From contig NZ_PKDG01000013.1 in assembly GCF_002863005.1 (NCBI RefSeq), forward strand, positions 1 to 64,000: DNA of 64,000 nucleotides. Direction: 5' to 3'. The DNA is from Pseudoxanthomonas sp. (GTDB taxonomy: Bacteria; Pseudomonadota; Gammaproteobacteria; Xanthomonadales; Xanthomonadaceae). A program made the translations under genes and the position numbers. Below, in pieces: positions 13,716 through 22,583 of this stretch; position 1 is the stretch's first letter, and every line of letters starts with the position of its first letter. The notes below the pieces were generated by a model. It did not search any database and was not told the DNA's origin. It saw only the letters and a list, made by a program, of their open reading frames with translations.

Positions 13716-15125
13716 CTACATCAGCGAGTCCGCCAGCCGCGCGATGCCTTCTCGACTGCGCTGCCAACCGGGACGACGGCGCCAGGCATCGCGGTCGACC
13801 GCGTCCGCCTGCGCCAGGTACTCGGCCTCGATCGCGCGGATGCGCGCAACCACGCCTGCGTCATAGCAGACCAGGCCGATCTCCGCGTTGAGCGCGAACG
13901 AACGGATATCGAGATTGATCGAGCCGACCAGCGCGATGTCGTCGTCCACCGTCAGGTGCTTGGCATGCAGGAAGTGCGGGCGATACAGCGCGATCTTCAC
14001 TCCGCAGGCGAGTAGTTCCTCGTAGTACGACTGCTGCGCCCACGCGGTCAGCGTCTGGTTGTTGGTGGCCGACAGCACCAGCTGTACGTCCACGCCGGAC
14101 AGCGCCGCGATGCGCAGGGCGCTGAGGGTCGCGTCGTCGGGAACGAAGTACGGCGTGGTCAGGACCACCTGCCGACGCGCGAGGTGGATCAATGCGTTGA
14201 CGGTGTCGCGCGCATTCTCGAACGGGTACGCCGGGCCGCTGGGCAGCAGCTGCGTCGATACGTCCTCGGACTGCACCGACAGGTCGGGCTGGACGGCCAG
14301 GCGCTCGCCCGTTTCGATGTACCAGTCGCTGGCGAACACCCCTTCCAGGTGCGACACCACGGGCCCCTGCACGCGCGCCACCAGTTCGCGGTTCGGGTGG
14401 CCGGCGACGAACACGGCATCGGCGAGGTTCTGCGAACCCACGTAGCCGATGCCGTTGTCGATCACCGCCACCTTGCGATGGTTGCGCAGGTCCATGCGGC
14501 CACTGCGGCGCCATTGCAGGCCGCCGGGCAGCATGGCGTGCACCTGCACGCCGGCCGTGCGCAGGCGCGCGGCGTAGGCACGCAGGCCGCGCTTGGCACC
14601 GACGGCATCGAGCAACAGGCGACAGGTCACGCCACGCCCGGCGGCGCGGCACAGTGCATCGGTCACCGCTTCGCCCACTGCGTCGTCGAACATCAGGTAG
14701 TACAGCAGGTGCACCTGCTGCGTGGCGGAATCGATGTCGTCCAGCAGGGCGCGCAGCGAAGCGTCGTAGTCGTCGAGCAGCGCGACCGCATTGCCGTGCG
14801 TGGGCATGAACGCGCCCTGGCGTTCGATGAGGGGCGCCATTTCGGCGGCGGCGCCTTCGCGCGGAGTCCAGCGCAGGGCGCTGAGGGGGCGCTGTTCTTC
14901 GCGGATCACGTCCGATGCGCGCGCCTGCCGCTCGATGCGTTCCCGCGAAAGCCACGGGTGGCCGAGCAGCAGGTACAGCGGCAGGCCGAGCAGCGGCACG
15001 AAGCCGACCAGCAGCAGCCAGCTGCGCGCGGCGGCCGGGGTGGTGCGGCTGGGAATCCACCACAGCGCCGCCAGGCGGATCAGCCAGTCGAGGATCAGCA
15101 GCGCGGTGCCGTAGGACCAGTCCAT
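13716..15125 (-). CDS. cls: Cardiolipin synthase (phospholipase D family)
   Basis: The 469-residue protein has two N-terminal membrane segments (ALLILDWLIRLAALWW; WLLLVGFVPLLGLPLYLLLG) and two HKD phosphatidyltransferase motifs: HRKVAVID (His216, Lys218, Asp223) and HAKHLTVDD (His387, Lys389, Asp394), each followed by a GS-N segment. This is the ClsA architecture, which makes cardiolipin from phosphatidylglycerol at the inner membrane. The start MDWSYGTALL was preferred over a longer frame without family support. ClsA, ClsB and ClsC types cannot be fully separated by eye, but the N-terminal membrane pair favours ClsA. Confidence 0.9.
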   Translation of the reverse strand: MDWSYGTALLILDWLIRLAALWWIPSRTTPAAARSWLLLVGFVPLLGLPLYLLLGHPWLSRERIERQARASDVIREEQRPLSALRWTPREGAAAEMAPLIERQGAFMPTHGNAVALLDDYDASLRALLDDIDSATQQVHLLYYLMFDDAVGEAVTDALCRAAGRGVTCRLLLDAVGAKRGLRAYAARLRTAGVQVHAMLPGGLQWRRSGRMDLRNHRKVAVIDNGIGYVGSQNLADAVFVAGHPNRELVARVQGPVVSHLEGVFASDWYIETGERLAVQPDLSVQSEDVSTQLLPSGPAYPFENARDTVNALIHLARRQVVLTTPYFVPDDATLSALRIAALSGVDVQLVLSATNNQTLTAWAQQSYYEELLACGVKIALYRPHFLHAKHLTVDDDIALVGSINLDIRSFALNAEIGLVCYDAGVVARIRAIEAEYLAQADAVDRDAWRRRPGWQRSREGIARLADSLM

Positions 15126-15199
15126 GGGGGGCGGGTGTCCGTGGAGGGGATGCCTGATTCTGGGCAGGCAGACGGCTAAAAGAAAACCCGCCACGGAAT

Positions 15200-15335
15200 C
15201 CTTCTCCCCGCATGCGGGGAGAAGGTGCCCGAAGGACGGATGAGGGGCAGCTTTTGGCTCGCCGAAGCCGGAAAACAGAAAACCCCGCCGAGGCGGGGTT
15301 TCCTGAGAGGCACTGGACCCCGGCCTTCGCCGGGG
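15200..15335. repeat. Intergenic repeat block
   Basis: A palindrome (CTTCTCCCCGCATGCGG and its mirror, 15201-15224) is followed by GTGCCCGAAGGACGGATGAG. This sequence type recurs between genes in many Xanthomonadaceae. A second short hairpin (CCCCGGCCTTCGCCGGGG) lies at about 15318-15335. Neither codes for protein. Confidence 0.6.
15281..15300 (-). terminator. Rho-independent terminator after rpmG
   Basis: A perfect 9-bp stem with a 2-nt loop (AACCCCGCC-ga-GGCGGGGTT) is followed on the minus strand by TTCTGTTTTC. It terminates rpmB-rpmG transcription about 80 bp downstream of the rpmG stop. Confidence 0.7.
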
Positions 15336-15336
15336 T

Positions 15337-15381
15337 GAAATAGCGGCATAGGCGCATGCAGAGCATGCGCGCCGCTATTTC
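15337..15381. repeat. Long inverted repeat overlapping the rpmG stop
   Basis: GAAATAGCGGC at 15337-15347 pairs with GCCGCTATTTC at 15371-15381, and an inner GCGCATGC/GCATGCGC pair extends the stem. Two bases of the rpmG TGA stop are inside the right arm. It may protect the mRNA 3' end or act as a first terminator. Confidence 0.65.
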
Positions 15382-15544
15382 ACTTGATCTTGCCTTCCTT
15401 GTAGATCACGTGCTTGCGCACGACCGGGTCGTACTTCTTGATTTCCATCTTGCCCGGGGTGTTCTTCTTGTTCTTGTCCGTCGTGTAGAAGTGGCCGGTG
15501 TTGGCCGAGGAGATCAGACGGATCTTGTCGCGCTTGGATGCCAT
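15380..15544 (-). CDS. rpmG: 50S ribosomal protein L33
   Basis: 54 residues, [20 protein letters not shown] and so on to [10 protein letters not shown]: complete L33 of the gammaproteobacterial, Cys-free type. A GAGGAG Shine-Dalgarno lies 9 nt upstream. It is the second gene of the rpmB-rpmG operon, 13 bp after rpmB, the usual order. Confidence 0.97.
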   Translation of the reverse strand: MASKRDKIRLISSANTGHFYTTDKNKKNTPGKMEIKKYDPVVRKHVIYKEGKIK

Positions 15545-15557
15545 GTGTAGTTACTCC

Positions 15558-15794
15558 TCAGACCTTTTCGCCGCGGGCACGCAGCTCGGCCAGAACGGAA
15601 TCGATGCCGTTCTTGTCGATGGTGCGCAGCGCGTGCGCGGAAACCTTCAGCTTGACCCAGCGGTTCTCGCTGGCGACCCAGAAGCGGCGCTCGTGCAGGT
15701 TGGGCAGGAAACGACGACGGGTCTTGTTGTTGGCGTGGCTGACGTTGTTACCCGTCATCACACGCTTGCCGGTCACTTGGCATACGCGGGACAT
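15558..15794 (-). CDS. rpmB: 50S ribosomal protein L28
   Basis: 78 residues starting [20 protein letters not shown] and ending [14 protein letters not shown], a full-length L28. A GAGG sequence 6 nt upstream supports the start. The longer in-frame extension upstream has no ribosomal-protein similarity and was left out. Confidence 0.97.
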   Translation of the reverse strand: MSRVCQVTGKRVMTGNNVSHANNKTRRRFLPNLHERRFWVASENRWVKLKVSAHALRTIDKNGIDSVLAELRARGEKV

Positions 15795-16143
15795 ACGCAC
15801 CTCGATAAGTAATTGTGTCGCCCATAGCCCGGGAGACGGCGGCCCGGCGGACGGCCTGCAGGGCAGGACGGACACCACGCGATACGGCATGAAAACCGCT
15901 GCTGACCCAAGCCGGAATCGCGTTTCCGGCCGCAGATCCGGACATGCCGGACGCAGCGAGCCGCGCATTATGCGTGGGTTCTCCTTTGCGCGCAAGCACT
16001 TACGGCGGTCCGCCGGCTCGCATAGCCGGCCTGCCGACCCCAACCAGGGGTTATGGACCCCGCGCGGTTTTCGATTGGCCGCCCCTGGCGCCCTTGGCTA
16101 CGGTGTCGGGGCCGGAAGCCGCCGGTGTCCAGGAGCAATGAGC
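15795..16143. other. Divergent intergenic region rpmB / DUF1611 gene
   Basis: About 350 bp without a credible gene. It must hold the promoters of the rpmB-rpmG operon (minus) and the DgcN-like gene (plus). I see no clear -35/-10 pair, riboswitch or repeat. Confidence 0.5.
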
Positions 16144-17172
16144 ATGTCCGAGTCTGCCAGCTGGGGACCCCCTTACCTGCTCTACTTGGGTAACGCACAG
16201 GACGATCTGGCCGCCAAGACCGCCCGTGGCCTGGCCTACTGGCGGCCGGAATGGTGCGTGGGCCAGGTCCGCGGGCCGCACTGCAAGACCAGCGTCGGGC
16301 TGCCTGACCTGGATGTCGGGCAGGCGCAGGCCGCCGGCGCCCGGACGCTGCTGGTCGGCGTGGCCAATGCCGGCGGTGTGATGGATGGCGATACCGTGGC
16401 GGCCGTGCTGGCCGCGATGGAGGCGGGACTTCATGTGGCCTCGGGCCTGCACCAGCGCCTGGCCGAAGAACCGCGCATCCGGGAGGCGGCCGACAGATTG
16501 GGCCGCGTGCTGTTCGATGCCCGTCGCCCGCCGGCACTCGAGGTGGGCAAGGCCGTGCCGCGTGCCGGGAAGCGCCTGCTCACCGTCGGCACCGACTGCT
16601 CGGTGGGCAAGATGTACACCACGCTGGCGCTCGAGCGCGAACTCCGGTTGCGCAACATCGCGGCGGACTTCCGCGCCACAGGGCAGACCGGCATCTTCAT
16701 TGCCGGCGGGCGTGGGGTGCCGATCGACGCGGTCGTCGCCGACTTCATTTCCGGCGGCGCGGAATGGGTCTCCCCCGCACGCGACGATGGTGGCTGGGAT
16801 CTCATCGAAGGGCAGGGTTCGCTCTTCCACCCGTCGTTCGCTGGTGTTTCGCTGGGCCTGCTGCATGGCGCGCAGCCGCATGCGCTGGTGCTCTGCCACG
16901 AGCCGACGCGCCAGCACATGCGCGGCCTGCCCCACTACGCGCTGCCTGCGCTGGAGGAGTGCCTCGCCGCGAACCTGCAAGCGGCGCGCCTGACCTCGCC
17001 GGGCGTGCAGGTGGCGGGTATCGCGGTGGACACGTCGCGGCTGTCGCGCGAACACGCGGCCAGCCTGTGTTCCCACGTCGAGAAGCGCTTCGGCCTGCCA
17101 TGCCAGGACCCTGTCGCCGACGGCGTGGCGCGCATCGCGGACCGGTTGCTGGAGCTCTATCCGCCCGCCTGA
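16144..17172 (+). CDS. DUF1611 protein, DgcN-like (D-glutamate N-acetyltransferase family)
   Basis: A 342-residue protein with an N-terminal DUF1611 Rossmann-like part (YLLYLGNAQDDLAAKTARGL) and a C-terminal P-loop domain whose loop is TVGTDCSVGKMYTTLALER. It also has TGQTGIFIAGGRGVPIDAVV and IEGQGSLFHPSF, all DgcN hallmarks. DgcN acetylates D-glutamate before DgcA racemises it. No DgcA gene is adjacent, so the pathway assignment is by family only. The ATG at 16144 is preferred because AGGAG is 8 nt upstream; the ATG two codons earlier would be only 2 nt from it. The LysR gene follows after 57 bp on the same strand. Confidence 0.75.
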   Translation: MSESASWGPPYLLYLGNAQDDLAAKTARGLAYWRPEWCVGQVRGPHCKTSVGLPDLDVGQAQAAGARTLLVGVANAGGVMDGDTVAAVLAAMEAGLHVASGLHQRLAEEPRIREAADRLGRVLFDARRPPALEVGKAVPRAGKRLLTVGTDCSVGKMYTTLALERELRLRNIAADFRATGQTGIFIAGGRGVPIDAVVADFISGGAEWVSPARDDGGWDLIEGQGSLFHPSFAGVSLGLLHGAQPHALVLCHEPTRQHMRGLPHYALPALEECLAANLQAARLTSPGVQVAGIAVDTSRLSREHAASLCSHVEKRFGLPCQDPVADGVARIADRLLELYPPA

Positions 17173-17229
17173 TCGCCGGGGAGGCGGGTCGGGGCTACGT
17201 ATGATGGGAGCCACCGGGAAGGGGACTGC

Positions 17230-18120
17230 ATGCGCCTGCGCCATATCGAACTGTTCCAGGCGCTGCTGCAGGCGGGCACCCTGACCGGCGCCGCGCGCCT
17301 GCTGCACATCTCGCAGCCGGCGGCCAGCAAGTTGCTCCAGCACGCCGAAACGGGATTGGGCTTCGCGTTGTTCGAACGCGTGAACGGACGCCTGGTGCTG
17401 ACGCCGCAGGGCCGAATGATGCGCGAGCACATCGAGCGTGTCGGCGACGAACTGGCCGATCTCGACCGCCTGGCCCGCAATGTGGTCGCGCCGGGCGGTA
17501 CGGCGTTGCGGGTGGTGGCCACGCCGACGCTGGCCGGGGCGCTGCTGCCGTCTGCGCTGCGCCCATTGTCGGCGCGCTATGCCGATGCCCAGGTGCAACT
17601 GCTGACGCAGCACACGCGGGAGATCGTCGATGCACTGCGGTTGCGCGATGCGGACATCGGCCTGACGTTGCAGGCGGTGCATGTTCCCGGCATCCGCCAG
17701 CTCGTATTGGGCGAAAGCCGCGCGCATGCGATCGCACCGCCCGGCTACTGGAGTGATGACGCCATGCGCGAACCACTGCCGCGGTCGGCCCTGGCCGGCC
17801 AGGTGATGGTCGGCCTGGACGTGAGGGACGCCCTGGGGCGTGCCGTACGCCAGCATCTGCAGGATCTCGCACCGCCGCCGCGCATGCGCATCCTCGTGCA
17901 GACGTACCCGCTGGCGCGCGCGCTGGTCGCCGATGGGCATGGCGTGGCCGTGGTGGACGCCTTCACCGCGCGAACGGCGGGGCCCGCCGTGCAGGTCCGC
18001 CCGCTCGATCCGCCGCTGGCGGTAACGCTGCACGCGCTGCTGCGCGACGGCGAGCCGCCGATGCCGGTGCAGCGGCACTTCATCGACAGCGTGAAGCGGC
18101 TGGCGCGCGATTACGGGTGA
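17230..18120 (+). CDS. LysR-family transcriptional regulator
   Basis: A 296-residue LysR protein with an N-terminal winged helix (MRLRHIELFQALLQAGTLTG, then ARLLHISQPAASKLLQHAE) and a periplasmic-binding-protein-type effector domain. It probably regulates the DUF1611 gene just upstream, an arrangement seen where such regulators control D-amino-acid or opine use, but that is inference. An AAGGGG sequence 6 nt upstream supports the ATG. Its last 10 bp overlap the end of the convergent DUF885 gene. Confidence 0.9.
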   Translation: MRLRHIELFQALLQAGTLTGAARLLHISQPAASKLLQHAETGLGFALFERVNGRLVLTPQGRMMREHIERVGDELADLDRLARNVVAPGGTALRVVATPTLAGALLPSALRPLSARYADAQVQLLTQHTREIVDALRLRDADIGLTLQAVHVPGIRQLVLGESRAHAIAPPGYWSDDAMREPLPRSALAGQVMVGLDVRDALGRAVRQHLQDLAPPPRMRILVQTYPLARALVADGHGVAVVDAFTARTAGPAVQVRPLDPPLAVTLHALLRDGEPPMPVQRHFIDSVKRLARDYG

Positions 18121-19871
18121 GCGGCGAGCGCCTGCTTGCGTTCGCGCGTCCAGGCACGGATCTGCTCCTCCAGCACCGGCAGCGTCACCGATCCCTGCTT
18201 CAGCACGGCGTCGTGGAAGGCCTTGATGTCGAACGCCGGTCCCAGCGCCTGCTCGGCTTCGCCGCGCAGGCGGACGATGGTGATCTCGCCCAGCTTGTAG
18301 CTCAGCGCCTGCGCGGGCCAGGAGATGTAGCGGTCGACCTCGGTGGTGACTTCGTGCTCGGACAGGGCGGTGTGGTCGCGCAGGTAGGCCAGGGCCTGCT
18401 CACGCGTCCAGCCCTTGTGGTGCACGCCGGTGTCGATGACCAGGCGAGCGGCGCGCCACATCTCGTAGGTCAGGCGCCCGAAATCCTCGTACGGCGTTTC
18501 GTAGATGCCCATCTCCTTGCCCAGCTTCTCGGTGTACAGCGCCCAGCCTTCGCCGTAGGCGGAGATGTAGTTGTCGCGCCGGAATGCGGGCTGCTCGCCC
18601 TGTTCCTGCGCCAGCGCCGCCTGCAGCGAGTGGCCGGGCGAGGATTCGTGCAGCGTGAGCGCCGGCAGGTTGTAGAGCGGGCGCGAGGGCAGGTCGTAGG
18701 TGTTGAGCCAGTAGGTACCCAGGCCGCCGCGGCCGGCGGTCCAGAACGGAGCGATGTCGGCCGGCACTTCGACGATGGTGAAGCGCCCGCGCGGCAGCGT
18801 GCCGATGAACTTGCCGACTTCACCGTCCACGCGCTTGGAAATCCACGCCGCGCGGTCTAGCAGCTGCTGCGGCGTTTTCGCGTAGAACTGCGGATCGGTG
18901 CGCAGGAAAGTCAGGAATTCGGCGAACGTGCCCTTGAAACCGGTCTGCTTGATCACCGCCTGCATCTCGGCCTGGATGCGCGCGACTTCCTCCAGGCCGA
19001 TCGCGTGGATCTGTTCGGCGGTCAGGTCCAGCGTGGTGTATTCGCGGATCTGCTGCGCGTAGAAATCCTTGCCGCCCGGCATCGCTTCCGCCGCCAGCGT
19101 GGTGCGCGCTTTCGGGACGTATTCGGTACGGAAGAACGTCAGCAGCGTGCCGAACGCGGGCACGACCTGTTCGCTGATCGCCGCGCGCGCTTCCTTGCGC
19201 AACGCTTCCTGCTCGGCCGCGGGAATGCTGGCTGGCATCTTCCTGTAGGGCGCGTAGAAGGTGGACTGTTCGGGGTCGCGTTGTTCGGCGACCGCGGCAA
19301 TCGACACGTCGCGCCCCTCCAGCACCGCGCGCGGCACGGTGAAGCCGCGCTTCAGTCCGCTGCGCATGTTGGCGATGTGCTGGTCGAAATGGCGCGGCAC
19401 ATCGCGCAGCCGCGCGGCGTAGGCGCGGTAGTCGTCGGCGGACTTCATCTGCCGGCGCGCCATGAAGGACAGGTTCGACCAGAACGACGAGTCGGAATTG
19501 AACGGCATCTCGTACGCCCGCAGCCGCACCTCCGCCGCCAGGTTCTCCACCTGCGGGCGGTAGATCGCGAGGTTGATGCGGTTGTCGGCGGACAGCGCCC
19601 CCGCGTCGAGACCGTCCAGGTCCTTCAGCACCTGCTCCCACACCTTCAGGCGTGCCTGCTGCGTCGGGGCGTCGACATCCGGCAGGCGACGCTTGTCGCC
19701 ACTGGTGTCGGTGTCTTCGTCGGCCTGGCCGGTCTGTTCCTGGCGCCATGCCCACTCCTTCTCGTAGATCGCCTGGAAGCGCTTGTCGGCGTCGGAGGGA
19801 GCGAAGGCGAGCGCGTGCAGGGGCATGCAGGCGAGCAGCAGGGCGGCGGTACGGAATTTCAAGGCGGACAT
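18111..19871 (-). CDS. DUF885 family exported peptidase-like protein
   Basis: A 586-residue protein with a signal peptide (MSALKFRTAALLLACMPLHA). It has the DUF885 zinc-site motif HESSPGHSL near residue 400, preceded by LPALTL and followed by the AYGEGWALYTEKLGKEMG motif. DUF885 proteins are thought to be metallo-carboxypeptidases; no substrate is known here. The start was set at the signal peptide, 13 codons inside the longest frame. It is convergent with, and overlaps by 10 bp, the LysR gene. Confidence 0.88.
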   Translation of the reverse strand: MSALKFRTAALLLACMPLHALAFAPSDADKRFQAIYEKEWAWRQEQTGQADEDTDTSGDKRRLPDVDAPTQQARLKVWEQVLKDLDGLDAGALSADNRINLAIYRPQVENLAAEVRLRAYEMPFNSDSSFWSNLSFMARRQMKSADDYRAYAARLRDVPRHFDQHIANMRSGLKRGFTVPRAVLEGRDVSIAAVAEQRDPEQSTFYAPYRKMPASIPAAEQEALRKEARAAISEQVVPAFGTLLTFFRTEYVPKARTTLAAEAMPGGKDFYAQQIREYTTLDLTAEQIHAIGLEEVARIQAEMQAVIKQTGFKGTFAEFLTFLRTDPQFYAKTPQQLLDRAAWISKRVDGEVGKFIGTLPRGRFTIVEVPADIAPFWTAGRGGLGTYWLNTYDLPSRPLYNLPALTLHESSPGHSLQAALAQEQGEQPAFRRDNYISAYGEGWALYTEKLGKEMGIYETPYEDFGRLTYEMWRAARLVIDTGVHHKGWTREQALAYLRDHTALSEHEVTTEVDRYISWPAQALSYKLGEITIVRLRGEAEQALGPAFDIKAFHDAVLKQGSVTLPVLEEQIRAWTRERKQALAAHP

Positions 19872-19940
19872 CCGGTGGAAGCGGAAACCGGATGGTAATG
19901 CAGGGGCCATCTGCTCGTCCGGAGCGCATGGCCTGCGGTT

Positions 19941-20019
19941 GTGGGAGCGACGTAAGTCGCGGGCTTCTTGCTTGTCGGTGAATCAGGCTCAGCGCTATCG
20001 CGACTTACGTCGCTCCCAC
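19941..20019. repeat. Inverted pair of GGGAGCGACGTAAGTCGCG repeats, copy 1
   Basis: A 21-bp arm (19941-19961) and its exact reverse complement (19999-20019) flank 37 bp, between the 3' end of parB and the 5' end of the DUF885 gene. The same unit occurs again at 56636-56694. This is REP-like intergenic DNA of the kind spread through Xanthomonadaceae. Confidence 0.8.
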
Positions 20020-20047
20020 ATGCCACCTTCCCACAACAGCCTGAGCC

Positions 20048-20944
20048 TCAACCCTTCGGGCGCAGCCGTTCCAGCACGCCGTCCAGCGTGTCCAGGTCGG
20101 TGTACTGGATGATCAGCTTGCCCTTGCCGCCGCGACCGTGCGCGATGGTCACGCGCGTGCCGAGGCTTTCGGACAGCTCGGTTTCCAGCGAGGCGATGTC
20201 CGGCTGCGGCGCGGCCTTGGCGGGCTTGGCCTTCTTGCCGCTCACCGGCACCTTGCCGGCGGCGAACTGCTGCGCGCGGTGTTCGACTTCGCGTACCGAC
20301 CAGCCCTGTTCGGCGGCGTCGGAAGCCAGCTTGCTGGCCAGGTCCGGCGACAGCGTCAGCAGGGCGCGTGCGTGGCCCATTTCCAGGCGACGGGCTTCGA
20401 GCAGGGCGCGGATGGCCGGGGGCAGTTCCAGCAGGCGCAGCAGGTTGGAGACCGCGGCGCGCGAACGGCCGACGGCTTCGGCGGCCTCGGCGTGGGTCAG
20501 CGAGAATTCGTTGATCAGGCGCTGCAGCGATTGCGCCTCTTCCAGCGGATTGAGGTCTTCGCGCTGGATGTTCTCGATCAGCGCCATCGCGATGACGGTG
20601 CGGTCGTCGAGCTCGCGCACGACCACCGGCACTTCCGCCAGCCCGGCTTCCTGCGAGGCGCGCCAACGGCGTTCGCCGGCGACGATCTCGAACTTGCCCG
20701 CCGAAATCTCGCGCACGACGATCGGCTGGATGACGCCCTGCGCCTTGATCGACTCGGCCAGCTCGGTGAGCTTGGCGGCGTCCATCTGCATGCGCGGCTG
20801 GTACTTGCCCGGTTGCAGCTGCTGCACGGGGAGCGTGCGCAATGCTTCGCCCGGCTGCGCTTCCGGCGGGGGCGTCTCGGCGGCCTTCGGGCCGAGCAGG
20901 GCTTCCAGTCCGCGACCCAGGCCGCGCTTCTTCGGGGCGCTCAT
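20048..20944 (-). CDS. parB: Chromosome partitioning protein ParB (CTPase/DNA clamp)
   Basis: 298 residues beginning MSAPKKRGLGRGLEALLG, the standard ParB N-terminus that stimulates ParA. A ParB/Srx CTPase domain with the GERR motif at residues 90-93 and ENIQREDLNPLEEA, then a helix-turn-helix (LTHAEAAEAVGRSRAAVSNL) for parS, and a C-terminal dimerisation domain follow. The ATG overlaps the parA stop by one base (TGATG), so the two are translated together. No parS site was spotted in the window. Confidence 0.96.
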   Translation of the reverse strand: MSAPKKRGLGRGLEALLGPKAAETPPPEAQPGEALRTLPVQQLQPGKYQPRMQMDAAKLTELAESIKAQGVIQPIVVREISAGKFEIVAGERRWRASQEAGLAEVPVVVRELDDRTVIAMALIENIQREDLNPLEEAQSLQRLINEFSLTHAEAAEAVGRSRAAVSNLLRLLELPPAIRALLEARRLEMGHARALLTLSPDLASKLASDAAEQGWSVREVEHRAQQFAAGKVPVSGKKAKPAKAAPQPDIASLETELSESLGTRVTIAHGRGGKGKLIIQYTDLDTLDGVLERLRPKG

Positions 20945-21741
20945 CACGCGTGCTCCATGTGCTGCTGTTGCTTCTTGCGGTCGGCCGCGCGGCGCAGGAT
21001 CTCGCCGGCCAGGCCCAGGTAGGCCACGCCACCGCGCGAGGCGCGGTCGTAGCCGACGATGCTCTGTCCGTGGCTGGGGGCCTCGGCCACGCGCACGTTG
21101 CGCGGCACGATGGTGCGGAACACCTTGTCGCCGAAATGGGTGGTCAGTTCGCCGGACACGGCATTGGCCAGGTTGTTGCGGATGTCGAACATCGTGCGCA
21201 GCACGCCTTCGATCTCCAGGCCCGGGTTCAGGCGCGCGCGCAGCGCCTCGATGGTTTCCATCAGCGCGGACAGGCCTTCCAGCGCGTAGTACTCGCACTG
21301 CATCGGCACCAGCACGGAGTCGGCGGCGGTCAGCGCATTGAGCGTCAGAAGCGACAGCGCGGGCGGGCAGTCGATGATGATGAAGTCGTAGTCGCCGCGG
21401 ATGGGCTGCAGCGCGCTCTTGAGGCGCTGCTCGCGGCCATCGGCATCCATCAGCTGGATTTCCGCCGCGGTCAGGTCGATGTTGCCCGGCATCAGGTCGA
21501 AGCCTTCGGCCGTGGTGACCACCGCTGCCTTGGCATCGACCTCGCCCAGCAGCACGTCGCAGGTGGATGCTTCCACCTCGCGCTTGTCCACCCCGCTGCC
21601 CATCGTCGCGTTGCCTTGCGCATCCAGGTCGACCAGCAGCACCCGCTGCGGCGCGCGGGCGAGCGCGGCGGCGAGGTTCACGGCGGTGGTGGTCTTGCCG
21701 ACTCCGCCTTTCTGGTTGGCGACGGCGATGATGCGGGCCAT
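20944..21741 (-). CDS. parA: Chromosome partitioning ATPase ParA
   Basis: 265 residues with the deviant Walker A motif KGGVGKTTTAVNLAAAL (residues 11-27), a Walker A' segment LLVDLDAQGNAT and Walker B FIIIDCPP. This chromosomal (Soj-type) ParA drives origin segregation with ParB. It is the first gene of parAB; rsmG lies 185 bp upstream on the same strand, the common rsmG-parA-parB order. Confidence 0.97.
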   Translation of the reverse strand: MARIIAVANQKGGVGKTTTAVNLAAALARAPQRVLLVDLDAQGNATMGSGVDKREVEASTCDVLLGEVDAKAAVVTTAEGFDLMPGNIDLTAAEIQLMDADGREQRLKSALQPIRGDYDFIIIDCPPALSLLTLNALTAADSVLVPMQCEYYALEGLSALMETIEALRARLNPGLEIEGVLRTMFDIRNNLANAVSGELTTHFGDKVFRTIVPRNVRVAEAPSHGQSIVGYDRASRGGVAYLGLAGEILRRAADRKKQQQHMEHA

Positions 21742-21926
21742 GCGAGGGCGCCTTGGTCAGGTCCGGGGTGAGGGGGGATTATGCGGGCTGGGGCGGGGCC
21801 GTGCGAAATCAGGAGTACGGGCAACACGGCGGCAGCCGGTCACCGTGTCCGAAGATCCCCACGGATCCCGAACCGGGCGCCAGTCTTTTCAACGGCTTAG
21901 GTCGCGCGGGCGCATGCCCGAGGCGC

Positions 21927-22583
21927 TCAGTCGCGACGCACGACCACCATGTGGCGCTCGCCGACCAGGCCGGGCACGGTCAATGGCTGGATCGTGTCCA
22001 CCGACCAGCCGCCCGGCAGGGCGGCGATCTCGTCGTCCGGGCGCACGCCCTTCATCGCTAGCAGCGCGCCGCCGGGCTTCAGCAGGTGGCCACCGACGGC
22101 GATGATGCCGGCCAGCACGTCGAGCGCGCGCGCGGTAAGTGCGTCGTAGGCCTGCGGTTCGTCGAGCGCTTCGGCGCGCGATTCGGCCACGCGCGCGTTG
22201 TCGAGTTTCAGCGTGCGCACGGCTTCGCGCAGGAAGCGCGCCTTCTTGCCGTTGCTCTCCACCAGGGTCACCCGCAGACCGGGCTTGGCGATGGCCAGCG
22301 GGATGCCGGGCAGGCCGGGGCCGGTGCCCAGGTCGGCCAGCACGCCGCCGCGCGCGGCGAGATCGTCCACGAACGGATGCATCGCCAGCGAGTCCAGCAG
22401 GTGGCGGGTGACCATCTCGCGCGGGTCGCGGATGGCGGTGAGGTTGTAGGTCTTGTTCCAGCGATCGAGCAGGGCCAGGTAGGCCAGCAGGCGCGGCGCC
22501 AGTGCCTCGGCGTCGAGGCCCAGCGACACCAGGCCGCGGTGGAGGTCGTCGCGCTGGTCGGCGGGAAAGGCAGTGTCGTTCAT
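21927..22583 (-). CDS. rsmG: 16S rRNA (guanine527-N7)-methyltransferase
   Basis: 218 residues with the RsmG signature: [20 protein letters not shown], then LLDSLAM, and the SAM motif [17 protein letters not shown], followed by [16 protein letters not shown]. It methylates G527 of 16S rRNA with SAM. The ATG overlaps the TGA of the upstream phosphopantetheinyl transferase gene (ATGA), implying translational coupling. Confidence 0.96.
   Translation of the reverse strand: MNDTAFPADQRDDLHRGLVSLGLDAEALAPRLLAYLALLDRWNKTYNLTAIRDPREMVTRHLLDSLAMHPFVDDLAARGGVLADLGTGPGLPGIPLAIAKPGLRVTLVESNGKKARFLREAVRTLKLDNARVAESRAEALDEPQAYDALTARALDVLAGIIAVGGHLLKPGGALLAMKGVRPDDEIAALPGGWSVDTIQPLTVPGLVGERHMVVVRRD

Noticed and set aside
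20062-20936. A parS site near parAB
   Set aside because: I looked for the TGTTTCACGTGAAACA-type palindrome around parAB and did not find it. Chromosomal parS sites often lie elsewhere near the origin.
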